Shown: positions 55,189-63,827, numbered from the stretch's first letter. The stretch is 64,000 nt of DNA from UBA922 sp964571295 (GCA_964571295.1 CAZNAO010000001.1:1-64000); one strand, 5' to 3'. Notes: generated by a model not told the origin, from the letters alone. Made by a program: numbers and translations.

Positions 55189-56706
55189 TCACATTTTGGT
55201 ACGGAATTGTAGTGCTTCTGCAATGTGCTCTGTCCCAATCATGTCTACGTCTGCCAGATCCGCAATCGTACGGGCAACTTTGAGTAATCGGTGGAAACTG
55301 CGGGCAGAAAGATTCATGTGCGATACGGCCTGCCGCATGAGCTCAAGCGATGTATTATTTAATTTGCAAAATTCTTTCAACTCTCTGTTTTTCATCTCAG
55401 CGTTAGTTTCAATAGGGAGATTGATAAAACGCCATGTTTGTCGTTGTCGCGCTTTTTCTATTCGATTCCTGATTGATTCTGATGATTCACTGGTTTCATC
55501 TCCTGATAGTTTTTCAAACTCCACGCGCGGAACCTCTACATGCAAGTCAATCCGGTCAAGCAGGGGGCCACTTATTTTTTTCTTATATCTTTCAATTTGT
55601 ATCGGTGTACACGTGCATATATGCGCCGAATCGGTTGCGTACCCACAGGGACATGGATTCTGACTTGCGACCAGCGAGAAACGGGCAGGGAACGAAAGCG
55701 TTCCTTGTGCGCGTGAGATGGTGATTATCCCGTCTTCGAGCGGTTGTCGCAGGTTTTCAAGTACGATTCGCGGAAATTCTGGAAACTCGTCGAGAAATAA
55801 AACACCCCGATGTGCTAGTGAAATTTCTCCTGGCTTTGGAAATTTTCCTCCACCAACTAAGGCAACACCGGAAGCACTGTGGTGGGGTGATCTAAACGGA
55901 CGTGTTGAAATAATCGGGCGATCGGTCGGCAGTAATCCTGCAACTGAATAAATTTTGGTAACCTCAATTATCTCGGCGACGGTCATTCTCGGGAGTATTG
56001 AAGGAAGTGTTCGTGCAAGTAGCGTCTTTCCTGAACCAGGAGGTCCATTTAGAATAATATTGTGCGCTCCAGCTGCTGCAATTTCGAGTCCACGCTTTGT
56101 GAACTCTTGTCCTTTGATTAAAGACATGTCGAGATCGTGCGCATAAGTATGTGCCCATTGAGTGACATCTGCAGGTGGTTGTGGTGCGATTCGTTTGGTA
56201 CCAGTGACATGTGCGATTAATTCAGCAAATGAGGTAACCGGATAGATCGTAATATTCGGAACGATTGATGCTTCTTCAGCGTTTACTTTTGGTACAAATA
56301 TCGAGGGTATGTGATGTGTTTGCGCAAAGATGGCAAGTGGAAGAATTCCGGTCGTGTGGCGCAGAGTTCCGTCGAGTGCGAGTTCGCCAACAAACAGCGA
56401 CTGAGATATATCACATGCAATTTTTTCTGCAGACAAAAACATCCCAAGTGCAATTGGGAGGTCATACGCAGATCCTTCTTTTCGCACGTCCGCAGGTGCG
56501 AGATTCACGATGATTCTGCTGTTTGCCGGAAACGGAAGATTGGTATTTTTCCACGCAGTTCTGATGCGCTCACGCGCTTCTTGTATTGCCGTATCAGGCA
56601 AACCGACAATGGTGAATCCGGGCCAGGTGCCGGATATGTCAACTTCAATCGTGATGGGCGCGCACTCAAGACCGAGCACAGCGGCCGATGGAACGGTAGT
56701 AAACAT
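55189..56706 (-). CDS. comM: ComM/YifB-type Mg-chelatase-like AAA+ ATPase
   Basis: 505 residues. N-terminal Lon-like S5 fold (VDISGTWPGFTIVGLPD, NLAPADVRKEGSAYDLPIALG), AAA+ core with Walker A LNGPPGSGKTLLARTLPSILP and LFLDEFPEF, and a C-terminal zinc-like CxxC..C..C cluster (NPCPCGY, HICTC) within the Mg-chelatase region. ComM is a branch-migration helicase used in natural transformation, which fits the type IV pilus locus here. SD AAGGAGG is 4 nt from the ATG. Extended -10 promoter upstream. Confidence 0.92.
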   Translation of the reverse strand: MFTTVPSAAVLGLECAPITIEVDISGTWPGFTIVGLPDTAIQEARERIRTAWKNTNLPFPANSRIIVNLAPADVRKEGSAYDLPIALGMFLSAEKIACDISQSLFVGELALDGTLRHTTGILPLAIFAQTHHIPSIFVPKVNAEEASIVPNITIYPVTSFAELIAHVTGTKRIAPQPPADVTQWAHTYAHDLDMSLIKGQEFTKRGLEIAAAGAHNIILNGPPGSGKTLLARTLPSILPRMTVAEIIEVTKIYSVAGLLPTDRPIISTRPFRSPHHSASGVALVGGGKFPKPGEISLAHRGVLFLDEFPEFPRIVLENLRQPLEDGIITISRAQGTLSFPARFSLVASQNPCPCGYATDSAHICTCTPIQIERYKKKISGPLLDRIDLHVEVPRVEFEKLSGDETSESSESIRNRIEKARQRQTWRFINLPIETNAEMKNRELKEFCKLNNTSLELMRQAVSHMNLSARSFHRLLKVARTIADLADVDMIGTEHIAEALQFRTKM

Positions 56707-56783
56707 AATCCCTCCTTAAAAATTATGTGATAGAGGGAGTATAGCACAATTCAGAGTTAGGAGGAAAATAATTTTAATTGGAA

Positions 56784-57242
56784 TTATTTTTTTTGTTTTT
56801 TCAGTAACAATAAAACTCCTACTATAACCATCACGTCTGCAAGATTGATGATCGATGTTATGATGCGGATATAGTCGATGGTAAAACCGAATGTGATCCG
56901 GTCGATCAGGTTTGAGAGTGCTCCTGCAATAATAAGCGACGCCGCAAACAAACGCACGGAGTCTGTTTTTGATTTTTTGACGTAATATATTCCTGCACTA
57001 ATAATTACGACTGTGAGTGGAATTACGATTATATGTGGAATCGGAATACCAAAGGCAATGCCGGTATTTTCGAAATATTCCCACCCGAGCATTCGCTCAA
57101 TTACATAGTGTCTACTTTCCGGATTGGTTCTCGCGCCATATTTCAGTAGTTGATCGAGGACTATACCAAAAACGCCACTGAGTATGAGTACCCTTTGGCG
57201 TTTGAGCGACGGCTGTAGGCTTGTAAAAAAGTTATACTTCAT
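56784..57242 (-). CDS. lspA: Lipoprotein signal peptidase
   Basis: 152 residues from the ATG at 57242 (MKYNFFTSLQ). Four membrane spans, the ENTGIAFGI loop, and the two catalytic Asp regions NLIDRITFGFTIDYI and NLADVMV. Cleaves prolipoproteins after lipid attachment. Client lipoproteins in this window include 5738-6154, 12959-14344 and 58500-59288. Overlaps the upstream DksA-like gene by 11 nt. Confidence 0.92.
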   Translation of the reverse strand: MKYNFFTSLQPSLKRQRVLILSGVFGIVLDQLLKYGARTNPESRHYVIERMLGWEYFENTGIAFGIPIPHIIVIPLTVVIISAGIYYVKKSKTDSVRLFAASLIIAGALSNLIDRITFGFTIDYIRIITSIINLADVMVIVGVLLLLKKQKK

Positions 57243-57651
57243 CAGTAAGGAATTTTTTTGCCTCAACCGTACTATTCGAAGTCGGGCGGGCACGAAGACG
57301 TTTTTCCCCGATTGGTTTATTGGTAAATTTGCAAATACCGTAGGTTCCCGCATCGATTCGTTTGAGTGCTGATTCCACATCGCGTAGTTGTTTTTCAAGC
57401 ACTCCTTCAAGAGATTTATTAGTGATAAAATCTTCCACCTCATGCGCATTGTCTTCGGGCTCGGTGCCGTATTTGGGAAATATCGCATTAGTATCTCCTG
57501 CGATGCGAGGATTTTTTACGGTAAACGTCCCCAATTCTTCTTCGAGCTTTCGTTTCTGTTCTAGCAGGGCTTGCTGCATTTCTCGTACAAACTCAGGCGT
57601 AAGCCCGGAATCAGGATGTACTTTGATACCAGGGGTGTTTTTCTTTGGCAT
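57232..57651 (-). CDS. DksA/TraR-like protein lacking the zinc-finger cysteines
   Basis: 139 residues. Helical hairpin N terminus (FVREMQQALLEQKRKLEEEL), the DksA-type helix LRDVESALKRIDAGTYGICKFTNKPIGEKRLRARP, and an end NSTVEAKKF where the family has CxxC. Only one of the four zinc ligands (GIC) is present, so it cannot form the usual zinc site. DksA relatives bind RNA polymerase through the secondary channel; a zinc-free form is possible. Overlaps lspA. Promoter TTGCGT-18-TATACT at 57710-57681. Confidence 0.75.
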   Translation of the reverse strand: MPKKNTPGIKVHPDSGLTPEFVREMQQALLEQKRKLEEELGTFTVKNPRIAGDTNAIFPKYGTEPEDNAHEVEDFITNKSLEGVLEKQLRDVESALKRIDAGTYGICKFTNKPIGEKRLRARPTSNSTVEAKKFLTDEV

Positions 57652-57680
57652 ACGTCATGGGTTAATTGATCTTGGTGGGT

Positions 57681-57710
57681 AGTATAGCAGAAGGGCTTTA
57701 AAAGACGCAA
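57681..57710 (-). promoter_or_regulatory. Promoter of the DksA-like gene and lspA
   Basis: Minus strand TTGCGT (57710-57705), 18 nt, TATACT (57686-57681) with a TGC extension. Confidence 0.6.
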
Positions 57711-57723
57711 GATTTTTGGAAAT

Positions 57724-58044
57724 AAAAAAACGGCCATCCGTAGGCCCGTAGTGATGATACTATGTGGCTGGAGGCCGTTAGTTTTCAAGGGTTGGGTCTT
57801 TCTCAAGCACTCTCAATCGTTAGGGCATAACGACTCAGATAGCTTGAGAAAAGCCAGCGATTCCCTGAAAATGTATAACCTGATTGACCACTCAAAGGGT
57901 GTTGAATCGGCATTACTGCCATACTCAGACCGTATTTGTTTTTGTTGTTGGTGTTTATTCCGACGAATCGGAACGGTGAGTAGTCTAATCGGTATATGGT
58001 GTGTTCGAGGCGCGAGGCCGAACATCACGTTATCAAAGATCAAC
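57724..58044 (-). ncRNA. Candidate structured non-coding RNA, about 320 nt
   Basis: Promoter TTGACC-17-TATACT (58079-58051) starts a transcript that ends at a strong terminator (ACGGCC/GGCCGT arms at 57730-57735 and 57773-57778 with T-run 57724-57730). Between them I see no convincing coding frame but many short perfect stems: TGTTCG/CGAACA (58002-58024), TTCCGA-ttcg-TCGGAA (57958-57973), GGCA-GTAA-TGCC with a GNRA loop (57909-57920), and a long arm TTCTCAAGC/GCTTGAGAA (57800-57850) with nested pairing. I compared it by eye with RNase P RNA (no GAGGAAAGTCC core), tmRNA (no tRNA-like ends), SRP RNA and 6S RNA and found no match. Confidence 0.55.
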
Positions 58045-58050
58045 AAATAC

Positions 58051-58079
58051 AGTATAGCATATTTTGAATATATGGTCAA
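58051..58079 (-). promoter_or_regulatory. Promoter of the candidate ncRNA
   Basis: Minus strand TTGACC (58079-58074), 17 nt, TATACT (58056-58051). Confidence 0.7.
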
Positions 58080-58177
58080 GGATTTTAGATAAACCCGTTT
58101 TATTTCGCTTTATTGAGCAAAAAAATGTGTATTTTTGTAAAAATCATTTGTCTATACCAGTGTATACAAATACACAC

Positions 58178-58218
58178 TTATCCCCATATATGTGTACTTT
58201 TCCACACACTTATCCCCA
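58178..58218 (+). promoter_or_regulatory. Cluster of three DnaA-box-like sites
   Basis: TTATCCCCA (58178-58186), TTTTCCACA (58198-58206) and TTATCCCCA (58210-58218), all in one direction. The same two variants occur in the oriC gap (48851, 48915), so they are probably bound by this host's DnaA. No gene is seen in 58080-58380; the region is A/T-rich and includes the palindrome ATTGTATACAAT (about 58230). Confidence 0.5.
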
Positions 58219-58381
58219 ATGTCTAGAGTATTGTATACAATTTTATAATTTTTTGGGTGGATATCCTGTGTGTATGATGAAAATGCTTAGTAGAATATTG
58301 AAGACGTCTGTCTATTAGGAAGAGAGATCTGTGATTGTTATAAAAAATTGCTACATTGAGCTAAAATATCGCCTAAAAGGA

Positions 58382-58410
58382 TTGACAAAATCTTTGGTGT
58401 GTACTATACT
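58382..58410 (+). promoter_or_regulatory. Promoter of the Cys-rich lipoprotein
   Basis: TTGACA (58382-58387), 17 nt, TATACT (58405-58410). Confidence 0.75.
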
Positions 58411-58499
58411 TGCTCGTTACCAATGTTGGTGACAGTGTTCCTTACAAAAACGTAGGCACCTATGCCTGAGCTCTGTGCTCGAAAATAGGAGGAGTTCTC

Positions 58500-59288
58500 A
58501 TGTTCAGCAAAAACTTCGTTTTCATGATCATCATCCTTCTCGGTGCGTGTGATGCGGACTACTACGTCGAAGACAGTGATCCGCAACATGGGATCGTCGA
58601 GGTCTCCCGGTGCATCGACAGCTTCACCTGTCCCGCGGGGTACGAGTGTGGTTTTGATCATCGGTGTGTTTTGGTCGAGAGTCAGGAAGAACAAAAAGTG
58701 CTTCTCGATCCTGAGTGCAGCGACGAGATCGATTACGTCGTCCGATCTGTATATCCTCGCACGCCTGATTCTGTCGGGTATGGGGTGGTGGTGAAACTCT
58801 CTGACATGGAGAGTGTCCAGGATGTCGAGCTTCTTGAGTTCGAGATCAGCGCCTGTCGGTACATCACCTTCGACCATCCTTCTGTGTGGATCGAATCGTA
58901 TGGAGTTTCCGTAGACGAGGAAAATCAGAACGCTGCTGACCCTGAAGGTGTTATCCTTCCGGACTGGTCGACGAGGTTTTACGACTTTACCATCACTGAA
59001 GATGGCGAGGTTGTGTACTACGAAGAGGTTCCTCATGAGATGACTGTTGCAGATACTAACTGTAGCGCCCAGTTCCATCAGGGTTCTCCTCGAGCGATGG
59101 TACCTGGTGAGACGGTAGTATTCACGTTCAGTGCCTCGATCCGTTCGGAGTTTCCTACCTCGTCCTCGTTCACTGTGGGTGAGCCTCGCTTAGGTTTCAG
59201 CATGCCACCGAGTCCGAACCCGTTCGATCGACGTGTTCCGTGGGGTACGCACATCACGTATCCACAGATGGTCTTGATCGTTCCTTAG
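58500..59288 (+). CDS. Cysteine-containing lipoprotein of unknown function
   Basis: 262 residues. Start MFSKNFVFMIIILLGAC is a short lipoprotein signal (lipobox LGAC, Cys17). Mature part has a Cys-rich stretch (RCIDSFTCPAGYECGFDHRC, about residues 38-57) like a small disulfide knot, then a beta-rich domain of about 180 residues with no recognised family. SD GGAGG lies 8 nt upstream. 19 of the first 30 codons end in G or C, compared with 9 of 30 in the next gene. Exported, probably surface-exposed. Confidence 0.65.
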   Translation: MFSKNFVFMIIILLGACDADYYVEDSDPQHGIVEVSRCIDSFTCPAGYECGFDHRCVLVESQEEQKVLLDPECSDEIDYVVRSVYPRTPDSVGYGVVVKLSDMESVQDVELLEFEISACRYITFDHPSVWIESYGVSVDEENQNAADPEGVILPDWSTRFYDFTITEDGEVVYYEEVPHEMTVADTNCSAQFHQGSPRAMVPGETVVFTFSASIRSEFPTSSSFTVGEPRLGFSMPPSPNPFDRRVPWGTHITYPQMVLIVP

Positions 59289-59318
59289 TTGTCCAGCAAT
59301 TCGGCCGGACAGCACTAG

Positions 59319-59348
59319 CCCTGTACTTCGGTGCAGGGTCTTGTTTTT
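59319..59348 (+). terminator. UUCG-loop terminator of the Cys-rich lipoprotein
   Basis: CCCTGTAC-TTCG-GTGCAGGG stem, followed by TCTTGTTTTT. Confidence 0.8.
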
Positions 59349-59375
59349 GTGAATACTTTTCGTGTGTGCTATACT
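59347..59375 (+). promoter_or_regulatory. Promoter of the lamin-tail-domain protein
   Basis: TTGTGA (59347-59352), 17 nt, TATACT (59370-59375) with TG extension. It overlaps the T-run of the preceding terminator. Confidence 0.6.
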
Positions 59376-59413
59376 AATTTTATTAACAATTTATTTCTAA
59401 CATACGGAGGGGT

Positions 59414-62400
59414 ATGAAAGAACAATGGAGGGAAGTGGTACTTATTGTTTTTCTTGTTGCGATAAGTATTTTTTTGTTTTCAAAACAGGCTGTGACTGTC
59501 TCTGAGTCAATTATCATTACTGAAATTTGTCCGAGCGGATGCGCTCTTACTGATCACCAATGGATAGAGATATATAACAAAAGTTCGGAGCCGATTGACT
59601 TAGCTGGCTGGAAATTCTGGGAAGGTGGGGTAAACCATGGGCTTACCCTGAGTCCGAGTAGTACCGTAACTTCCACTATTCTCTCATCGGGCGCATATGC
59701 AGTTATTACTCAGAATGATCGCATATTTTTTGGAGACCATCCTAGTGTTACCTCAACGGTGTTTGATAGCGCATGGACTACACTTACTAAAACCGGTGAG
59801 GAGATCGGGATTAAAAAGGGAAATGGAATTGATGATTTTGTAGAACAATTTGTCTACGCCAGTGTAGACAAATATTCACTTGAGCGCATACATCCGAATG
59901 GAGATCCTGCAAGTATGCTTGAATGGAAAGAACATCCTGACGCTTCTACCCCTGGATCGGAAAATTATTGGTGGGTGCAGAGTGGGGAAGGATCTGTAAA
60001 CCGTATTCCGTATGCACAGTTTACTCTACCCACCTCAACCCTTGTTGGTGAGACTGTTATATTCGATGCATTCGCTTCGAGTGATTTTGAGGGGTTTATT
60101 GAACGATATGTGTGGATGATTGAGGGGCTGGAATATGAAGGGGTGAGTGTGGAGTATGTGTTCACTGCAACCGGGACGAAACATATTTCACTTACCGTAT
60201 ATGATACAGCATCTGCTTCAAGCACGATTTCGCGAGATATTGAAGTGGTATCTCTCACTGATGATGAAGAAATTATCCAACGTCCGCCTCCAAGAATTTT
60301 TATTAATGAATTTCTTAGTGATCCACATAGTGGAGAAAAAGAATGGATTGAATTATACAATTCGGAAGATGGAGATGTGGTGCTTGGTGGATATACTCTC
60401 TATGATGGTGTCGGGAAAATTGCGAACGTGACCGGAACTATTGAAGCATTCGGATTCCGAACCGCGTATCTCACTTCGAGTAAATTGAATCAGACCGGAG
60501 ACCGAATCGTGCTTATGGATCCTACGGGAGATGTGGTTGATAGTGTGTCTTATGGAAATTGGGAGGATGGAGACATCACCGATAACGCGGGCGCGCCTAA
60601 GAAAGGCTATTCGACCGCACGAAACAGTGATGGGGAGGATACGGATATCGATCAATCCGATTTTTCGTATACGATCACTCCAACACCAAATTTTCCGAAT
60701 AATATTACCGCAGATCCAGTACCCGTGCCGCCTCAAGTCGTGAATTCTCCGATCGTCTATTCTCAAGAGGCCACACAGACAAAACTGACATTTCCTGATG
60801 GTAGTGTTGTAGTCAGTGAGTTCGTATCAGCTCCGTCTACCGGAGTAGTTGAATTTGTAGAATTGTATAACACGACTTCTGATTCAATTTCACTTGAAGG
60901 ATGGATACTTCGTGATGGAAGCGGAGCGAATACCACACTCGTGGGTACGATATCAGCATGGGGATTTTTCGTGATCGACAAACCGAAAGGAAGTCTGAAT
61001 AACGCAGGAGACCTAATTATGCTTCTTGATCCAAGCGGAAAAGAGATTGACCGCGTGGTGTATGGAAATTGGAATGGTGAAGATAGTGCTGTTGCGGCAC
61101 CAAGCAAAGGGCAGTCCGCGGCACGGACAGACAGCGTTTTTGATTTTCGAATTACCGATCTCATTACGAAAGGTTCGATAAACCAGATTGTCCAAAATTC
61201 TGTGTCGGGTGGTGATAGGGTGAATACTTCAACATCTTCGACACTTTCGTCTTCCGACAGTGATTTGTCTATTGATTTGTTTTCTCCTGAGTTTCTTCCG
61301 ATCATTACTGAAGTGCTTCCTAATCCGCTTGGTGCCGACACACAGAATGAATATGTCGAATTGTACAATCCGTTTGATCGCGATATTTCGCTTGCTGGAT
61401 TATTTCTTGATGATATTGAAGGTGGGTCAAAACCGTATGCGTTTAGTGCGGATTCTATGCTTCGGTCACATGAATACCGGGTTTGGTATTCCAAAGATAC
61501 TAAACTTTCTTTTGCTAATACGTCTGACAGTGTGCGAATTTTGGATTCTGAACACACGGTTTTACAAGAAGTGGAATATTTCGGGGCAAAAGAGAATAAG
61601 TCCTATACCTCTGGGGCCGATATGTGGTTCTGGACCTCTGAATTGAGTCCAAACACGGAAAATCCGTTGGCCCCTCTTCCTGATGTTGTCTCAGATACCA
61701 GAGCTAAAACAACTGCTGCAAAAACAGCCGTCAAAACGACGCTTGCGCAAGTGCGTAATTTTGATGTTGGTACACCGGTGACAATGGACGGCGTTGTGTT
61801 GGTGCCGCCTGGAGTACTCAGTACGCAATATGTGTATGTGGGTAGTGAATCCGGTATTGGGATTCAAGTGTATTCGTATAAAAAAGAATTTCCTGAAATC
61901 GCTTCGGGAGATAAGGTGGTCATATCAGGTGAACTTTCTGAAGTGTCCGGTGAGATGAGGGTAAAGCTTGCCAGTCTTGGTGATGTAGAGCTTGTTCACT
62001 CTGCCACGACCACGCTTATTGCCCCATATCCAGTCGCAGTGGTGGATGTTGGGGAATCGTATGAGGGTGGTTTGGTAGAGGTTACGGGAGAAATTACCGG
62101 TGTTAAGGGATCATATATTTATCTTGATGATGGGACTGACGAGGTCAAGCTATATATCCGTGGAGGATCAGGAATTGACAAGAACATGTTTGTCGAAGGT
62201 GCTCGTGCGCGGGTTGCTGGCATCGTGCAAGAAACTAAGAGCGGCTATCATATTTCACCGCGAGATCAGTCTGATGTGGTTGTTGAAAATAATGAAGTCC
62301 GAGGAGAAAAGATTGAAGCAGAAAATTCTCTGGAACCCTCGTATTCCTCAACACAGCTGGTTCGTGTCGCTATTATACTTTTTGCGGGATTCGCACTTGT

Positions 62401-62473
62401 GCTTGGGAGCAGGTTGTATGGGGTGAAGATGATCGAGTTCATACGATCGAGAATACACAAGCGTGAGCACTGA
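59414..62473 (+). CDS. Large surface protein with four lamin-tail domains, PKD-like and OB-like domains
   Basis: 1019 residues. N-terminal membrane span/signal (VVLIVFLVAISIFLF), lamin-tail domain 1 (ITEICPSGCALTDHQWIEIYN, about 34-190), a PKD/Ig-like module (about 195-280: PTSTLVGETVIFDAFAS ... YVFTATGTKHISLTVYD), lamin-tail domains 2 (INEFLSDPHSGEKEWIELYN), 3 (VSEFVSAPSTGVVEFVELYN) and 4 (ITEVLPNPLGADTQNEYVEL), OB-fold-like modules near 770-940 (VTGEITGVKGSYIYLDDGTD), and a C-terminal span IILFAGFALVLGS with a basic end (RSRIHKREH). Lamin-tail domains recur in CPR exported proteins, often near nucleases; a DNA-binding or adhesive role is possible. SD CGGAGG is 7 nt from the ATG. Confidence 0.85.
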   Translation: MKEQWREVVLIVFLVAISIFLFSKQAVTVSESIIITEICPSGCALTDHQWIEIYNKSSEPIDLAGWKFWEGGVNHGLTLSPSSTVTSTILSSGAYAVITQNDRIFFGDHPSVTSTVFDSAWTTLTKTGEEIGIKKGNGIDDFVEQFVYASVDKYSLERIHPNGDPASMLEWKEHPDASTPGSENYWWVQSGEGSVNRIPYAQFTLPTSTLVGETVIFDAFASSDFEGFIERYVWMIEGLEYEGVSVEYVFTATGTKHISLTVYDTASASSTISRDIEVVSLTDDEEIIQRPPPRIFINEFLSDPHSGEKEWIELYNSEDGDVVLGGYTLYDGVGKIANVTGTIEAFGFRTAYLTSSKLNQTGDRIVLMDPTGDVVDSVSYGNWEDGDITDNAGAPKKGYSTARNSDGEDTDIDQSDFSYTITPTPNFPNNITADPVPVPPQVVNSPIVYSQEATQTKLTFPDGSVVVSEFVSAPSTGVVEFVELYNTTSDSISLEGWILRDGSGANTTLVGTISAWGFFVIDKPKGSLNNAGDLIMLLDPSGKEIDRVVYGNWNGEDSAVAAPSKGQSAARTDSVFDFRITDLITKGSINQIVQNSVSGGDRVNTSTSSTLSSSDSDLSIDLFSPEFLPIITEVLPNPLGADTQNEYVELYNPFDRDISLAGLFLDDIEGGSKPYAFSADSMLRSHEYRVWYSKDTKLSFANTSDSVRILDSEHTVLQEVEYFGAKENKSYTSGADMWFWTSELSPNTENPLAPLPDVVSDTRAKTTAAKTAVKTTLAQVRNFDVGTPVTMDGVVLVPPGVLSTQYVYVGSESGIGIQVYSYKKEFPEIASGDKVVISGELSEVSGEMRVKLASLGDVELVHSATTTLIAPYPVAVVDVGESYEGGLVEVTGEITGVKGSYIYLDDGTDEVKLYIRGGSGIDKNMFVEGARARVAGIVQETKSGYHISPRDQSDVVVENNEVRGEKIEAENSLEPSYSSTQLVRVAIILFAGFALVLGSRLYGVKMIEFIRSRIHKREH

Positions 62474-62475
62474 GA

Positions 62476-63255
62476 TTATACTTCAGTACCAGAAGTAATA
62501 GAGAGTTTTTTCGCAGCAGATCCTCCTTGCACTACAATTTCTATGAATCGTTTATCTCCGAATCCTGAGCTTCCTCTCACTGCTGCAAGTTCATGGTCTG
62601 GTACATCGGTCAGTCGGGTGAAGAGCTGCAACACTCCCCACGGAGTATCAATGGTTTTTTGGGTGGCACCTGCAATGATCGTGGTTTTACAATTACCAAA
62701 GCAATCTACCCACCATACTTGATTTTTTTTCCGAGAAAAATGTTCTTCGAGTGAGAGGGTGTTCGTCTGAAATAAATGTCCCTCGGTGAGCCATGCTGCA
62801 ATGCGCGGCAAAAATTCAAAACTCCTGAATTGCGTGTTCGTGATGTGTGTTGCTTTGTCATGAGTCAGTAGTTGTTTTTGTTCAGCTTCTGCTGCGACTG
62901 TCGGTATGTCGAGCACTTCAACTGATTTGGTAATACCAAGCTCGTATACCAGGCGCAACGTCTCTCCTGCGATTGATGCACATACGATTGTTTCTCCAAC
63001 CTGGAAATATCCGAATGGTGTACCATTTTCCCATTTGTTTTTGGTTTTTTCGCGCGGGGCAACATTGACGAGAATAACACTTTTTTGTCCCAGTGATGCG
63101 TCAAGAATATCGACGAGCATGCCGCCTGCCTCAATATCGTTTGCAACTCCCACTGTTGTTACCGGGCATGAGAGTAGCGAACCTACTCGAGCCGCCTGTC
63201 TGCCGAATGCATTTGCGTCCCGGCAATCGTTGATTATCGTCGCGAACATATACAT
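62476..63255 (-). CDS. SAM hydroxide adenosyltransferase/DUF62-like protein
   Basis: 259 residues starting MYMFATIINDCRDANAFGRQ. The start (IINDCRD) and the C-terminal VDCFGNCKTTI plus GSSGFGDKRFIEI resemble the family that hydrolyses SAM to adenosine and methionine (DUF62). The two-domain layout, an alpha/beta half and a beta barrel, fits, but several central family motifs (such as the TDFG start) are changed, so the call is tentative. Convergent with the lamin-tail gene (2 nt between stop codons). Confidence 0.5.
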   Translation of the reverse strand: MYMFATIINDCRDANAFGRQAARVGSLLSCPVTTVGVANDIEAGGMLVDILDASLGQKSVILVNVAPREKTKNKWENGTPFGYFQVGETIVCASIAGETLRLVYELGITKSVEVLDIPTVAAEAEQKQLLTHDKATHITNTQFRSFEFLPRIAAWLTEGHLFQTNTLSLEEHFSRKKNQVWWVDCFGNCKTTIIAGATQKTIDTPWGVLQLFTRLTDVPDHELAAVRGSSGFGDKRFIEIVVQGGSAAKKLSITSGTEV

Positions 63256-63276
63256 TTGTGTATGTTATAAAATAAA

Positions 63277-63355
63277 ATGACCCTCGGATGGCGAAGGTCA
63301 GGTGTATTACTTTTTGATAAAACTACAATACCGGCCTTCGGGGGAGCGAGGTCAT
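63277..63355. other. Long imperfect hairpin (79 nt)
   Basis: Arms ATGACC...TCG and CGA...GGTCAT (63277-63286, 63346-63355), with inner CGAAGG/CCTTCG and GGTGTATT/AATACC pairs. It could be a terminator, an RNA, or a palindromic repeat. The gap up to 63459 has nothing else visible. Confidence 0.45.
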
Positions 63356-63459
63356 CATAGCCATCATCATGTGCTGTGATTTGGTAGTGTAGTTCATACA
63401 GGTACTAACGGTACTCTTTCCCTGTAGATATGTCAACTCCTGCTCTGGTGGTTGGGTTC

Positions 63460-63488
63460 TTGACTTTTACCTGCCATGTTGATATACT
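63460..63488 (+). promoter_or_regulatory. Promoter of the tRNA-Ala-Phe-Pro cluster
   Basis: TTGACT (63460-63465), 17 nt, TATACT (63483-63488). Confidence 0.75.
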
Positions 63489-63514
63489 TGTTTTCGATTT
63501 TACAAACATGTAAT

Positions 63515-63587
63515 GGGCCAGTAGCTCATCTGGTAGAGCGCCTCGTTTGCACCGAGGAGGTGGGGGGTTCGAGTCCTCTCTGGTCCA
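63515..63587 (+). tRNA. tRNA-Ala(TGC)
   Basis: Acceptor GGGCCAG/CTGGTCC (with G3-U70, the alanine identity pair), anticodon loop TTTGCAC with TGC, T-arm GGGGG/CCTCT. Discriminator A; CCA not encoded. Confidence 0.93.
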
Positions 63588-63591
63588 CAAG

Positions 63592-63670
63592 AGACAGTTA
63601 GCAGATAACGATTAACAATTGACCGAAGTGCAACGTTAATTGTTGAAGGTTACTTGTTAACTGTTTTTTT
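63592..63670 (+). terminator. Long hairpin with T-run between tRNA-Ala and tRNA-Phe
   Basis: Arms GACAGTTA... and ...TTAACTGT (about 63593-63664) pair over about 25 bp with a few bulges, then TTTTTTT. Placed inside a tRNA cluster, it would stop or attenuate transcription of the downstream tRNAs. Confidence 0.6.
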
Positions 63671-63672
63671 AC

Positions 63673-63744
63673 GCCGAGGTAGCTCAGTGGTAGAGCAGAG
63701 GCCTGAAGAGCCTTGTGTCGCCAGTTCGATCCTGGCTCTCGGCA
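63673..63744 (+). tRNA. tRNA-Phe(GAA)
   Basis: Acceptor GCCGAGG/TCTCGGC, anticodon loop CTGAAGA with GAA, T-arm GCCAG/CTGGC with TTCGATC. Discriminator A; CCA not encoded. Confidence 0.92.
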
Positions 63745-63753
63745 CTGTGTAAA

Positions 63754-63827
63754 CGGAGTGTAGCTCAGTTGGCTAGAGCATCTGGTTTGGGACCAGAGGG
63801 TCGTAGGTTCAAGTCCTATCACTCCGA
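63754..63827 (+). tRNA. tRNA-Pro(TGG)
   Basis: Acceptor CGGAGTG/CACTCCG, anticodon loop TTTGGGA with TGG, T-arm GTAGG/CCTAT. Discriminator A; CCA not encoded. Confidence 0.93.

Noticed and set aside
57724..58044. RNase P RNA or tmRNA as identity of the ncRNA
   Set aside because: The GAGGAAAGTCC core of RNase P RNA and the tRNA-like ends of tmRNA are not present.
57751..58092. A 113-codon plus-strand frame and an 88-codon minus-strand frame over the candidate ncRNA
   Set aside because: Both are Cys/Ile/Arg-rich without protein-like patterns, have no SD, and overlap the stems, promoter and terminator of the RNA.
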